Source of the DNA: an uncultured Bacteroidales bacterium
GTDB taxonomy: Bacteria > Bacteroidota > Bacteroidia > Bacteroidales > FEN-979
Assembly (NCBI GenBank): GCA_903877385.1
Contig: CAIRDP010000028.1
Coordinates: forward strand, 1 to 37,619
Length of the DNA stretch: 37,619 bases
Direction: 5' to 3'
The position numbers were made by a program, and so were the translations under genes. Shown in pieces: positions 1-9,484 of this stretch. How positions within the stretch are numbered: the stretch's first letter is position 1; every line of letters starts with the position of its first letter. The notes under the pieces were generated by a model. It was not told the origin of the DNA, did not search any database, and saw only the letters and a list, made by a program, of their open reading frames with translations.

Positions 1-1
1 C

Positions 2-214
2 TTCGGCTTCCATGCCCTGCTTGACGGAATCTTCTACCTCAACGACACCTGGGCCTTCATCTCGGGTAGCCTCACCGCCTCCATGTACTGGACCGCTACC
101 ACAAACGGACCCGTCAGAGCCGTGGCCAGGGGAATGAACAATTATTCACCTTCCCTGTCATTTTATACTTCCGTTAAAATGAATGCGTTTCCGTTGAGGT
201 GCGTAAAAGACTAA
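2..214 (+). CDS. 3' end of a FISUMP-domain surface protein (partial)
   Basis: An open frame enters from the left edge and ends at the TAA at 212-214, giving 70 residues. The translated tail (MYWTATTNGP, MNNYSPSLSFY, MNAFPLRCVKD) aligns closely with the last 70 residues of the 1737-residue protein that follows (MFWTSTINGP, LNNFSPSVSLY, LNAFPVRCVKD). It is therefore the end of a Fibrobacter succinogenes major paralogous (FISUMP) domain, and the two genes are tandem paralogues. FISUMP domains occur at the C-termini of secreted or surface proteins; their biochemical role is not settled. No T9SS sorting domain follows. The rest of the gene lies outside the window, so nothing can be said of its other domains. 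Confidence 0.85.
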   Translation, partial: FGFHALLDGIFYLNDTWAFISGSLTASMYWTATTNGPVRAVARGMNNYSPSLSFYTSVKMNAFPLRCVKD

Positions 215-268
215 TACCGCGCTCGCTGATGATATTGATGATGTAATAAACATGACGAAAATGAGGAT

Positions 269-3200
269 GTGAGAACTTTTACCCTTTACTGTTTGGTGCT
301 GGTTTCTGCTACCTGTCTTAGCTGGCAGGTGACTTATGCCCAGCTTACAGTCATCCAGGGGAACAACATTAACATGACTCCCCAGGCGTTTGTTCAAACT
401 TACCTGGTCGGATCGGGAGTAACAATTTCAAATGCAACTTTTAACGGATCCTCCGATACCGTCAGGAAAATTCAGACTGTAAGCGGCTCAATAGAAAACC
501 AGCAGATCGGCAGTTTTACAGCAGCAGGAAAAACTTTAAGTGAAATAATATTCACAGGAGGGGTTATATTATCATCGGGTATGGCAAGTTCAGCCATTTC
601 CCCACCCAGCAGCGCAAGTTCCCAGATGAACGGGCCCACCGGCGACCCAGACCTGGCTAAAATATCAAACCTTACCCCGGCAAACGTAAAAGACCAGGCC
701 GTACTGGAATTTGATTTTGTTGCCCAAACCGATGTGATCAACTTCCGATATGAATTTGCATCGGAAGAATTTGACACCTACTGCGGTTCGTACAATGATG
801 CTTTCGGTTTTTTCCTCAGCGGCCCGGGGATCTCAGGAGGAATGGGGTACATCAATGATGCTGTTAATATAGCGACACTTCCTAACAGCGTACTTCCTGT
901 AACGATAAATAACGTTTGTGCAAATAAGCCTCTTTATTCATGGTGGAACGCATCGCAGGCTGACCTGGCGTACAACAGGTTTACTTTCGTATTCACAGCC
1001 AGTTACAATATCACCTGCCTTGCCACTTATCATATTAAACTCGCAATATGCGATGCCGTTGACAGGGTACTTGATTCCGGCGTATTTCTTGAAATGAACA
1101 GCTTTTCAAGCAATGCAATCCAGATCAACACGTCGTTTTCCAATCCAAATGGCGGGCAAAATGCAATAGAAGGCTGCAATAATGCAATCCTGGTATTTTC
1201 CATTCCGAATCCACAGGCTACCGATTATATTATTGACCTCGCCATTGATCCTTCAAGCACGGCAAGCCAGGCCGATTTCCTTCCGAACCCCTTGCCTGCA
1301 AGCATAACCATACCCGCCGGATCCCTTACGTCGCCCCCGCTTGTGATCCAGCCGATCGAAGACAATATTCCCGAAGGCGACGAAACCCTGATAATCCTTG
1401 CATCACATACTACCTGCGGATACACCAGCACAACATCCGTGGACATTCTTATAAAGGAAAAACCGCCCCTTCTAGTTTCCATTAACCCTGCACCTGCAGG
1501 ACTGATCTGTGACGGAGATATAATACCTTTAAGCGCCAGTGTGAGCGGAGGTTTTCCCTCTTATTCCTATTTGTGGCCGGGAGGGAAGACCACGAATCCC
1601 GCAAACATCACCGCTTCGGCTTCTGATCCGGTAGTGACACTCAGGGTTGCCGATGTTTGCCTGGATACTACCTATGCAAACCTTACGCTTAATGTCGTAG
1701 CTTTTCCTGCAACCGCCGGGATCATCAGCGGGCCTTCGGCGGTATGCAAACCCTCGGCCGGTCTTGCATATCATGTGGATCCTGTTTCCAGTGCGACGGG
1801 ATATACCTGGACCAGTCCCCCTGGGGTGGTGGCACCTCCTTCGCCATCGTCCAATGATATAAGCCTGGATTTCGGTGCCGGCTCCGCCTCGGGAAACATA
1901 CAGGTCAACGGGGTCAACCAGTGCGGCAACGGACCCGCAAGCAGCCTGCCAGTTAATGTCTTTTCCCGTCCGAACCCGGGTCTTACTTCTTCAGTTTCAA
2001 GCACCTGCGTCGGAAGCCCTGTCACCTACACCACCGAAGCTGGAATGACCGGATACCAATGGGTCTATCCGCTTGCCAGTGCAAATCTCGTCAGCGGAGG
2101 CACATCAGCTGATAATACCATCACGCTCAGCTGGACAGTGGCAGGAACAAGCATGGTCAGCGTAAACTACAATGATGCCAATAATTGCCCTGCAAGCAGC
2201 CCGTCCCAGCTGCCGGTAAATGTCCACTCATTGCCAACGCCCGTTATTTCAGGGAACCAGAACCTATGCATCGGGACTAACGGTGTCATATACACTACCG
2301 AAGCCGGCATGAATAATTATTCATGGTCGGTACCGGCAGGCAATACAATGACCCCATCGGGGAATACCTGCTCGGTTGACTGGCAAACAGCAGGGAGCCA
2401 ATGGGTGAGGGTGATTTACCAGGATCCGATTACCGGGTGTTCCTCGTCCCCATCCAATACCGGGCTTGCTGTGACAGTAAATGCTTTACCTGTTCCAGGC
2501 GTAAATGGAACTGCAAGCGGCTGCCAGGGCCTTTCCCTGGGTCCGTTTACAACCGAAACAGGTAAAACAGGATATACATGGAATCCCGATGGAGGAACCA
2601 TAATCCAGGGTTCAGGCCCATATGAAGTTTTCATCAGCTGGAGTACACCGGGTATTAAACAGGTCACGGTGACCTACTTCGATGGCAACAATTGCCAAGG
2701 CACATCCCCGGCCCATTCCGTTACCGTGAATGCAACGCCTGCAGTGACTTTCACGAGTCCCCAAACTGCTTACTGCCCCAACACAGCATCATTTGTCCTG
2801 AATTCGGGAAGCCCGGCCGGCGGCATTTATTCCGGTCCCGGAGTGGTCAATATCAGCGGAACATGGTATTTCAACCCTTCCCTGGCTAATATCGGCGCAA
2901 ACGCTATAACATACGGTTATACTTCGGTCAACGGTTGCCAGGCCTCGGCCGGCGGGACCATTAGCATAAATCCCCTGCCGGACGTTCAGTTCACACCGGC
3001 CCACAGCAACCAGAGATGGTGCTCCAATGAGCCTGTAGTTATAAGTCTTGGTTCGGCTGTACCCGGTACGACATTTGCATGGACCGCCAGCGCAAACCCT
3101 GCGACCATCATTCCTTCATCGATTTCGAACGGAAGCGGAAACATCAGCCAGGCTTTTCAGAACACGGGCGGTATTGCTGAGACTGTTCAATTTCTTGTTT

Positions 3201-5482
3201 CCGGTACTTCTGCCGGATGTACTTCAAGTCCATACCCCTATGCGGTGCAGGTGAACCCGGTTGCAAGCATCAGCGCATCTCCCCAGGGCCAGGTTATTTG
3301 CTCATCAGCCGGGAGCCAGCCTGTAACCTTAAGTCTTGTCCCATCTTCAGGAACTGCTGTAAACTGGAGTTTTACTGCAGGTTCAAACATAACACCTGCG
3401 ACAGGAGCAGGTTCCTCCAACCTGGTACCGGTATCAAACTTTGTAAATTCAGGCACAAACCAGGAAACAATCACGTACGCAGTGACCACCTCCTATGACA
3501 ATTGCCCGGGGAACAGCTTACAATACAACATCCTGGTAAACCCTGTGCCTGTGATAAACAATCCTGCCATGAGCCAGTTTGTATGCCTAGGAGGTTCCAG
3601 CGCCAGGGTTGACTTCACCTCCAATTTAACTTATACCGTATCTTACCAGTGGCAGGCAACCACTTCGCCGGTAAGCATAACAGGATATACAGCCGGCATA
3701 CAGTCCACAGCCTTCATCCCGGTCCAGACACTTACCGATCCTTCAAATTCAAGCGGAACGGTAACCTATGCCATCACACCAAAGATCACGCTGGGTTCGG
3801 TAAGCTGTTATGGCAGCATACAGAACTATGTCATTCATACAAATCCCCTGCCCTCACCCGGCATCCAGCCTCTTCAGCCGGTATGCGAGCAGAGCGCCGG
3901 GCTTAATTATTCCACCGGGAATTTCAGCAGCCACTCCTACCAGTGGAGCATAACGGGGGGAACCTTCACCTCATCCTCAAATACATCTTCAGTTACTGTA
4001 AACTGGGGCCCCAGCGGAAGCGGTTCCCTCAGTGTGACCGAGTCCATCGGAGGCACAAACCCCGTATGCCAGACCACCGACACAAGAACCATTACCCTGC
4101 TTCCCAGGCCAGTTCCAACCATCACGGCCGATTACAGCCTGGTCAACGGGATCTGCCTTAACCTTACAGGCACTTATCACACCGAAGCGGGGATGTCAAA
4201 TTATTCCTGGATGCCATCTGCCGGAGGCAATATTACAAACCAGAATAACCAGAACCTTTCGGTTAACTGGATTACCACCGGGGTAAAAACTGTATCGGTT
4301 AATTACAACGCTTCCAACGGATGCAGCGCCCTGCTGCCTTCGTCCATCAGTTTCAATGTAAACCCCCTGCCCGACGTCAGCTTGAGCGGTCCTGCCCCGG
4401 CCATCTCCTGCCAGGGACTTAGTTCCGTATTCAACGTGCCGGCCGACCCTAATTCTTCATTTACCTGGTCGCTGCTGCCTTCAGGAACCGGAAGCCTTAC
4501 AAGCACCCAGGGGCAGCCCTCAGCAACTTATTTGTGGCTTTCAGCAGCCAGCAATGCAAGCGTGCAAGTAGCGGGTCTTACAAATCACGGTTGCACTGCA
4601 GGCAACCAGGTTGTTTTTAATATTTACTACACACCCGTGGTGAGCCTGAGCGAGTGTTTTGATCCGGTAACACTTCCTTCGGCCAAACCCTTTATTCTCA
4701 GGGGCGGGATACCCTTAGGAGCTGCAGGTATATTTACAGGCGAGGGTGTGTCTTTATCGGCAGGACAATACATCTTTGACCCTGGTTCGGTAAGCGGGCC
4801 GTTTCCCAAAACAGTGGCCGTGGTATATTCCTATACCAACATTTCAGGCTGCTCTTCTTCCGATACCAAAACCATACAGATCGTAAATTCCCCTGCCTTC
4901 CAGTGTGAAAACACGATGACACCCATGAAGGACGTAAGGACCACCCCCAATAAAAGCTACAATACATACTGGAGGGGGAACCGTTGCTGGATGATACAAA
5001 ACCTGGATTACGGTTCGGAAATGAGTGCCCAGACCCCCCAGACCGATAACTGCCAGCCCCAGAAATATTGTCCCGCTTCAGACCCGGCCTGCACCGTCAA
5101 CGGCGGGCTGTACCAGTGGGACGAACTGATGCAGTACAGCAGCCAGGAAGGTTCACAGGGCTTATGTCCTCCGTCCTGGCATATCCCTTCGTTAAATGAA
5201 TGGCAGATGCTTGCCGACGATCCTGCAAACCAGGGTAACTCCCTGGCCGGCGGTTACCTTAAGGACGTTCCTTTCAGCCCTGCCCTTGAAGGGATTTTAT
5301 ACATGAACGTTAGCTGGAGATTTCTCCAGGACCAAAGCCTCAGCGCCACTATGTTCTGGACTTCAACCATTAATGGTCCGCTTAAAGCCTGGGTGCGCGG
5401 CTTGAACAATTTCTCTCCAAGCGTTTCACTGTATTCGTCGAGCCGGCTAAACGCCTTCCCGGTGAGGTGCGTAAAAGACTGA
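269..5482 (+). CDS. Choice-of-anchor L / PKD-like repeat / FISUMP surface protein
   Basis: A large secreted protein, probably an adhesin or surface-displayed binding protein. Residues 1-24 look like a signal peptide ending TYAQ. Residues about 25-290 match the choice-of-anchor L domain (TPQAFVQTYLVGSGVTISN near the start, then FRYEFASEEFDTYCG and DAFGFFLSGPG). Residues about 390-1545 are a long run of Ig/PKD-like modules with recurring Y-x-W and N-x-L-P motifs and paired cysteines. Residues about 1550-1737 form a FISUMP domain (MTPMKDVR, CWMIQNLDYG, GLCPPSWHIPS, NAFPVRCVKD). The start is uncertain: the frame is closed by TGA at 239 and its first usable start is GTG at 269, giving a signal peptide with little positive charge. 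A tiny ATG frame at 252 (MTKMRM) overlaps it, so a one-base frameshift near 258-268 is possible. Paralogue of the partial gene upstream. Ligand unknown. Confidence 0.88.
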   Translation: MRTFTLYCLVLVSATCLSWQVTYAQLTVIQGNNINMTPQAFVQTYLVGSGVTISNATFNGSSDTVRKIQTVSGSIENQQIGSFTAAGKTLSEIIFTGGVILSSGMASSAISPPSSASSQMNGPTGDPDLAKISNLTPANVKDQAVLEFDFVAQTDVINFRYEFASEEFDTYCGSYNDAFGFFLSGPGISGGMGYINDAVNIATLPNSVLPVTINNVCANKPLYSWWNASQADLAYNRFTFVFTASYNITCLATYHIKLAICDAVDRVLDSGVFLEMNSFSSNAIQINTSFSNPNGGQNAIEGCNNAILVFSIPNPQATDYIIDLAIDPSSTASQADFLPNPLPASITIPAGSLTSPPLVIQPIEDNIPEGDETLIILASHTTCGYTSTTSVDILIKEKPPLLVSINPAPAGLICDGDIIPLSASVSGGFPSYSYLWPGGKTTNPANITASASDPVVTLRVADVCLDTTYANLTLNVVAFPATAGIISGPSAVCKPSAGLAYHVDPVSSATGYTWTSPPGVVAPPSPSSNDISLDFGAGSASGNIQVNGVNQCGNGPASSLPVNVFSRPNPGLTSSVSSTCVGSPVTYTTEAGMTGYQWVYPLASANLVSGGTSADNTITLSWTVAGTSMVSVNYNDANNCPASSPSQLPVNVHSLPTPVISGNQNLCIGTNGVIYTTEAGMNNYSWSVPAGNTMTPSGNTCSVDWQTAGSQWVRVIYQDPITGCSSSPSNTGLAVTVNALPVPGVNGTASGCQGLSLGPFTTETGKTGYTWNPDGGTIIQGSGPYEVFISWSTPGIKQVTVTYFDGNNCQGTSPAHSVTVNATPAVTFTSPQTAYCPNTASFVLNSGSPAGGIYSGPGVVNISGTWYFNPSLANIGANAITYGYTSVNGCQASAGGTISINPLPDVQFTPAHSNQRWCSNEPVVISLGSAVPGTTFAWTASANPATIIPSSISNGSGNISQAFQNTGGIAETVQFLVSGTSAGCTSSPYPYAVQVNPVASISASPQGQVICSSAGSQPVTLSLVPSSGTAVNWSFTAGSNITPATGAGSSNLVPVSNFVNSGTNQETITYAVTTSYDNCPGNSLQYNILVNPVPVINNPAMSQFVCLGGSSARVDFTSNLTYTVSYQWQATTSPVSITGYTAGIQSTAFIPVQTLTDPSNSSGTVTYAITPKITLGSVSCYGSIQNYVIHTNPLPSPGIQPLQPVCEQSAGLNYSTGNFSSHSYQWSITGGTFTSSSNTSSVTVNWGPSGSGSLSVTESIGGTNPVCQTTDTRTITLLPRPVPTITADYSLVNGICLNLTGTYHTEAGMSNYSWMPSAGGNITNQNNQNLSVNWITTGVKTVSVNYNASNGCSALLPSSISFNVNPLPDVSLSGPAPAISCQGLSSVFNVPADPNSSFTWSLLPSGTGSLTSTQGQPSATYLWLSAASNASVQVAGLTNHGCTAGNQVVFNIYYTPVVSLSECFDPVTLPSAKPFILRGGIPLGAAGIFTGEGVSLSAGQYIFDPGSVSGPFPKTVAVVYSYTNISGCSSSDTKTIQIVNSPAFQCENTMTPMKDVRTTPNKSYNTYWRGNRCWMIQNLDYGSEMSAQTPQTDNCQPQKYCPASDPACTVNGGLYQWDELMQYSSQEGSQGLCPPSWHIPSLNEWQMLADDPANQGNSLAGGYLKDVPFSPALEGILYMNVSWRFLQDQSLSATMFWTSTINGPLKAWVRGLNNFSPSVSLYSSSRLNAFPVRCVKD

Positions 5483-5547
5483 TACATTAGTCGAATTTAC
5501 ACTAAATTGTTGTATCTTGCGTTTAGAATTACACAAAGCAATTCCAT

Positions 5548-6069
5548 ATGGACAATTCGGTAAAATATAATTTCAAATGGAAGGATCTGGGAGATATCTC
5601 CCTGGGGAGGCCGAACCTGGGCCCGCTGACACAGGTGGCAGTTTACCGGCTCATGCAGTATACAATGCGAGACGTTCTTGAAAAAAAGTATGGCCCGACA
5701 GAGGCAAACAAGCTTTTTTATAATGCAGGTCTGCTGGCTGGAAAGGAATTTTGCAAAAACACCCTTAACCTTTCACTGCCGATCAACGATTTCATCGCCG
5801 ATCTGACCCAGAAACTGCTTCAGTTTGGAATTGGCGTTTTACGTGTAGAATCGGCAGATCTCGAAAAATTCAACTTTATGCTCACGGTAAGTGAGGACCT
5901 GGATTGCTCAGGCTTGCCTTTTTACGGTGTTCCTGTATGTGATTATGATGAAGGGTTCATCGCGGGAATTCTCAATGTTTATTCAGGCAGGACATTCGAT
6001 GTCAAGGAGATAGACTGCTGGGGAACCGGGGAGCGCACCTGCAGGTTTTCGGTGAAACTGGTGAACTGA
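5548..6069 (+). CDS. V4R domain protein (probable small-ligand sensor)
   Basis: 173 residues with no signal peptide, so cytoplasmic. The C-terminal half matches the V4R (4-vinyl reductase) fold: DLDCSG (C120), VPVCDYDEGFIAG (C131), KEIDCWGTGERTCRF (C157, C165). These cysteines sit where V4R proteins bind a metal or a hydrophobic ligand. V4R domains are known in bacteriochlorophyll 4-vinyl reductase relatives and as sensor modules of regulators such as XylR/DmpR; there is no pigment-synthesis context here, so a sensor role is the better inference. The gene sits 8 bases before a soluble histidine kinase that has no recognisable input domain of its own, suggesting the V4R protein supplies the input. 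A TATCTTGC at 5513-5520 resembles a weak -7 box. The ligand cannot be read from sequence. Confidence 0.82.
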   Translation: MDNSVKYNFKWKDLGDISLGRPNLGPLTQVAVYRLMQYTMRDVLEKKYGPTEANKLFYNAGLLAGKEFCKNTLNLSLPINDFIADLTQKLLQFGIGVLRVESADLEKFNFMLTVSEDLDCSGLPFYGVPVCDYDEGFIAGILNVYSGRTFDVKEIDCWGTGERTCRFSVKLVN

Positions 6070-6077
6070 GTTGAGTT

Positions 6078-7211
6078 ATGTCGGAAACACCGTTTGAATG
6101 CTATACCGTTTTAAGTAAGATCCTGCAAAAGATTTCCAGGGGAGAATTGCATGATGCGGAGATTTTACTTGAAACAGCACTGTTCAGGCAGGAGCCGGAA
6201 GCCCAATGCAATAAAATTGCTGAAGACATCAGAACCCTCATAAACCAGTTGGGTGAAGGAGCGAAATTTGCCAGTGCCCTATCGGATGGCAAACTGCATT
6301 ATGAGGCACCTAAAAATTTTTATCTTTTTTCGGAATACAAACAATTGCAGGCCAACCTTAAACACCTTACCTGGCAAACACAACAAATAGCCAAAGGTGA
6401 TTACAGCCAGAATGTCAACTTTATGGGCGAATTTTCCCATGCTTTTAACCAGATGATAGAAGGCTTAAGGGACTCACAAAAAACCCAGGACCAGCTGAAG
6501 GAATTGTATACAACCCGTGATAAATTTTTTTCAATTATCTCCCATGACCTGAGAAGCCCGTTTAATGCCATACTTGGATTCTCTGATATCCTTGTTGAGG
6601 AATGGGATGAGCTGACTGATGCCGAGCGGAAAAATTTCCTCAGGAACATCCGGAATACGGCCCACAATACATTTGACCTGCTTGAAAGGTTGCTTGAATG
6701 GAGCAGGATACAGACCGGTAAAATGAGAATCGTACCTGGGCGTCTGAATCTCGGCAAGGTAGTGGAGGAAACTTTTAATTTACACAACGCATCGGCCGGT
6801 AATAAACTCATTCGGTTAATCATGGAGGTCGCAGCCGAGACATACGCCTGGGCCGATAAGGATGCCATCCTCCTGGTAATGCGCAACCTCATCAACAATG
6901 CCATTAAGTTTACACGGCAGGGAGGGCTTGTCACCGTTTCGGCAGCGCCCATGAATAAGCTCGTTGTTATCAGCGTCAGCGATACGGGTGTTGGAATTTC
7001 AAAGGAGAATTTAAAAAAACTTTTCAGGTTTGAAGAACAACTGAAAACCGAAGGGACCGACAAGGAAAAAGGCAGCGGCCTTGGACTCGTGCTTTGCAGG
7101 GAAATCATCGAAAAAAGCGGTGGCCGCATCTGGGCCGAAAGCACCGAAGGGGAAGGCAGCATATTCAGCTTTACTTTACCATTGACCCAACCAATACAAG
7201 ACATACCATGA
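6078..7211 (+). CDS. Soluble sensor histidine kinase
   Basis: 377 residues without transmembrane segments. Residues 1-135 are a helical region; about 95-130 resembles a HAMP-type linker (QIAKGDYSQNVNFMGEFSHAFNQMIEGLRD). HisKA carries FFSIISHDLRSPFNAILGF with phosphoacceptor H156. The HATPase_c domain shows the N box NLINNAIKF (270-278), G1 DTGVGI (302-307) and G2 GSGLGL (332-337), so it should be active. The kinase starts 8 bases after the V4R gene and its stop overlaps the next start (ATGA), which indicates co-transcription. No receiver domain or response regulator is adjacent, so the phosphate acceptor must be encoded elsewhere. Inference: the V4R protein and the kinase form a split ligand-sensing unit. 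Confidence 0.9.
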   Translation: MSETPFECYTVLSKILQKISRGELHDAEILLETALFRQEPEAQCNKIAEDIRTLINQLGEGAKFASALSDGKLHYEAPKNFYLFSEYKQLQANLKHLTWQTQQIAKGDYSQNVNFMGEFSHAFNQMIEGLRDSQKTQDQLKELYTTRDKFFSIISHDLRSPFNAILGFSDILVEEWDELTDAERKNFLRNIRNTAHNTFDLLERLLEWSRIQTGKMRIVPGRLNLGKVVEETFNLHNASAGNKLIRLIMEVAAETYAWADKDAILLVMRNLINNAIKFTRQGGLVTVSAAPMNKLVVISVSDTGVGISKENLKKLFRFEEQLKTEGTDKEKGSGLGLVLCREIIEKSGGRIWAESTEGEGSIFSFTLPLTQPIQDIP

Positions 7212-7696
7212 AAAAGATTATGGTTTATTTGCTTATAGCCTGCACCAGCCTGGCTTTTGCATGCCGAAAGAAAAGCGATCCTCCTCCCGTGCCATACGTT
7301 TCGTTCAAAGTGAACGGGATTCAGAAAACATATTACAATTATTCAAAGTTCTGCAAGGATTTTTGTGCTTCATCAACCTTTTGTGGAACGTTCGACCTCA
7401 ACGACAATATTGTCCCGGCCGAATTGCTCAAAGTCGGTCTTCCCGGGGATCCGTATGCCGGCCAGGTCTTTAAAAGCGGTGATTACCGCTTCGTATTCAC
7501 CTGGGTGGACCCTTCATCCAAATGGTATTATGTAACGGGCGGCAGCCTGAAACTGACCATGAACAAATGGGAAGGACAGGGCGGATGGGGCTGCGCCAAT
7601 TTCAGCGGCTGGTTAAAAGCTTCCGATGCCGACAGCGTGTATATTTCGGATGGTTACTTCCAGAACTGGATATGGACGTATACGACTAAAAAATAA
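7208..7696 (+). CDS. Small lipoprotein of unknown function
   Basis: 162 residues. The ATG at 7208 overlaps the kinase stop as ATGA; an in-frame upstream extension to 7094 would lie inside the kinase gene and is not credible. The N-terminus (MKKIMVYLLIAC, then TSLAFAC) is a lipoprotein-type signal with two possible lipidated cysteines, C12 or C19. The mature part is rich in aromatic residues and cysteine (FCKDFCASSTFC, WGCANFSGW, YFQNWIWTY) and looks like a compact beta-rich domain. It resembles small Bacteroidota lipoproteins of about 150 residues with no assigned role. The translational overlap suggests it belongs with the V4R/kinase pair, but it could simply be the last gene of the transcript. 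Confidence 0.72.
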   Translation: MKKIMVYLLIACTSLAFACRKKSDPPPVPYVSFKVNGIQKTYYNYSKFCKDFCASSTFCGTFDLNDNIVPAELLKVGLPGDPYAGQVFKSGDYRFVFTWVDPSSKWYYVTGGSLKLTMNKWEGQGGWGCANFSGWLKASDADSVYISDGYFQNWIWTYTTKK

Positions 7697-7713
7697 CGAG
7701 GCCGGATAATCCT

Positions 7714-9399
7714 CTACTTTATCTTTGCGCTGACTTCCGAGAGGATCTTTTCTTCCCTTTCTTTGGTAAGAAGTACAATCTCATCCGCTTCCTTCATAAG
7801 CCGGCCAAGGAAGTCCTTGTCTTTAAGTGCAGATGCATTGATCCTTACATTAAGCCAGGCCCCTATCACCGCCGATCTTATGCAAAGCGCCCCCACACCC
7901 GCATCAGTCACCGAATTCGGATTACCTTCCTTAACCATGACCTCGATGATATCAAATGATTCATAGGCTGTCTTCATGGTTCTGAAAGGAACTTCAATGG
8001 CGTATTTTGTTGCATGCTGAATGGCTGAACTCCGGGCCGCTTTTTCCTCGTCGGTTCCCTTTGGCAGCCCGAATGCATCCATGATACGGTTGAAAGCCCT
8101 GGTATCTTCGTCAACCAGGAAAAGGAGTTCCTGTTTGAGCGTTTGCCCTTTTTCGGCCCAGTCCCCGAACACCTCCCATTGTTCATCCCAGCCTGGTTTG
8201 TGTGACGACAGATTGGCAACCATAGTGCCCAGGGATACACCCAGGGCCCCGATATATGCTGATACCGACCCCCCGCCGGGTGCGGCGGATTCCGAAGCCG
8301 TCTCTGAAGCGAAACCTTCGGCAGTCATGCTTATAAGTTTCTTGTCCCCGGGGTTCTCCAGGATATATTCAATGATCTTCTCCTTCGGATTAAAAGGCTT
8401 GAGGTCGTCCAATCCAAGCGATTTGACTGCAATTTTAATGATCTCTTCTTCCGAGACACCCACCGACCTGCTCTGTTTCCTCAGGAAATACTTCCCGGCA
8501 TCTATCATGGCCCGTTTAGGAATAAGCCCCACAAGTTCGCTGCCGGTAACCCTGAGCCCCCGTTCAACAGCCTTGGCACAAGCTACTTCAAATGCCACAT
8601 GAACCGGGGTAATGCTGATATTGGTGAGGTTGATCGAAACCTGGGCTATACCGTATTCCTCGATAAACCAGCCGATAGCCTTACACGCCTTCAATGCCCC
8701 GGGAATCCAGATTTCATTTCCTTTTTCGTCTTTTTTTATTTTTCCTGTAACCGGATTGCCTTCACGGACAGGCCTGCCTTTTTCGCGCATGTCGAAGGCA
8801 ATGGCGTTAGCCCTGCGAGTGGAGGTAGTGTTAAGGTTCACGTTGTATGCCACAAGGAAATCCCTCGCCCCGATGGCTATTGCACCTGTGCGTGGATTGA
8901 ACCTGGCCGGTCCGAAATCAGGTTTCCAGTGGGGATCGGCAAGCTTTTTGGGCAATCCTTCGTATTCGCCCGACCTGCAATTGGCCAGGTTCCGCCGCTC
9001 TTCGCTGAATGCGGCGTTTTCGTAACAGTAAACAGGAATCTGAAGCTCATTTCCTACACGTTCGGCCAGTTTCCTGGCGTAAGCGGCTGTTTCCTCCATG
9101 CTGATATCCGAAACAGGGACCAGAGGGCATACGTCGGTTCCCCCGAAACGGGGATGCTCTCCCTTATGCCTGCTCATATCTATTATTTCAGAGGCTTTTT
9201 TTATTGCCTGAAATGCAGCTTCCAGCACCGCATCAGGACTGCCCACAAAAGTCACGACAGTGCGGTTTGTGGCCTTACCCGGATCCACATCCAGCAAGTT
9301 CACACCATCAATCTTTTCAATTTCGTTTGTAATAGTTTTTATCAGGTGCATATCCACACCTTCTGAAAAGTTAGGGACACATTCGATCAGCTGTTTCAT
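7714..9399 (-). CDS. ftcD: Glutamate formimidoyltransferase / formimidoyl-THF cyclodeaminase
   Basis: 561-residue bifunctional enzyme of the last step of histidine breakdown. It moves the formimino group of N-formimino-L-glutamate to tetrahydrofolate and then cyclises it to 5,10-methenyl-THF with release of ammonia. The N-terminal formiminotransferase domain (about 1-180) starts MKQLIECVPNFSEG and has HKGEHPRFGGTDVCPLVP; the middle domain (about 180-330) includes FNPRTGAIAIGARDFLVAYN; the C-terminal cyclodeaminase (about 360-561) includes ASESAAPGGGSVSAYIGALG. The length matches fused FTCD. hutI is about 5 kb away, separated by a kinase and a peptidase, so the pathway genes are near each other but not one operon. 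hutH and hutU are not in the window. A minus-strand -7 box lies at 9470-9477. Confidence 0.95.
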   Translation of the reverse strand: MKQLIECVPNFSEGVDMHLIKTITNEIEKIDGVNLLDVDPGKATNRTVVTFVGSPDAVLEAAFQAIKKASEIIDMSRHKGEHPRFGGTDVCPLVPVSDISMEETAAYARKLAERVGNELQIPVYCYENAAFSEERRNLANCRSGEYEGLPKKLADPHWKPDFGPARFNPRTGAIAIGARDFLVAYNVNLNTTSTRRANAIAFDMREKGRPVREGNPVTGKIKKDEKGNEIWIPGALKACKAIGWFIEEYGIAQVSINLTNISITPVHVAFEVACAKAVERGLRVTGSELVGLIPKRAMIDAGKYFLRKQSRSVGVSEEEIIKIAVKSLGLDDLKPFNPKEKIIEYILENPGDKKLISMTAEGFASETASESAAPGGGSVSAYIGALGVSLGTMVANLSSHKPGWDEQWEVFGDWAEKGQTLKQELLFLVDEDTRAFNRIMDAFGLPKGTDEEKAARSSAIQHATKYAIEVPFRTMKTAYESFDIIEVMVKEGNPNSVTDAGVGALCIRSAVIGAWLNVRINASALKDKDFLGRLMKEADEIVLLTKEREEKILSEVSAKIK

Positions 9400-9469
9400 A
9401 AAATTGTATTAAGTATAAGGATTGCAAAATCGCGAAGAGCGAGTTGCCACTCATCATGAAATCCGGCTG

Positions 9470-9477
9470 CAAAATTA
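9470..9477 (-). promoter_or_regulatory. -7 box candidate for ftcD
   Basis: Read on the minus strand this is TAATTTTG, matching the Bacteroidota TAnnTTTG -7 consensus, about 70 bases before the ftcD ATG in the 85-base gap after the hybrid kinase. A T-rich run precedes it. The surrounding 18 bases (9468-9485) recur exactly at 18309-18326. No clear -33 TTTG is visible. Confidence 0.45.
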
Positions 9478-9484
9478 AAAAAAA

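Noticed and set aside
6401-7204. 267-residue open frame on the minus strand
   Set aside because: It lies wholly opposite the histidine kinase, whose catalytic motifs are intact; the product is Ser/Leu-rich with no recognisable domain. It is a shadow frame.
8599-9366. 255-residue open frame on the plus strand
   Set aside because: It is antisense to the well-conserved ftcD and shows no family resemblance.
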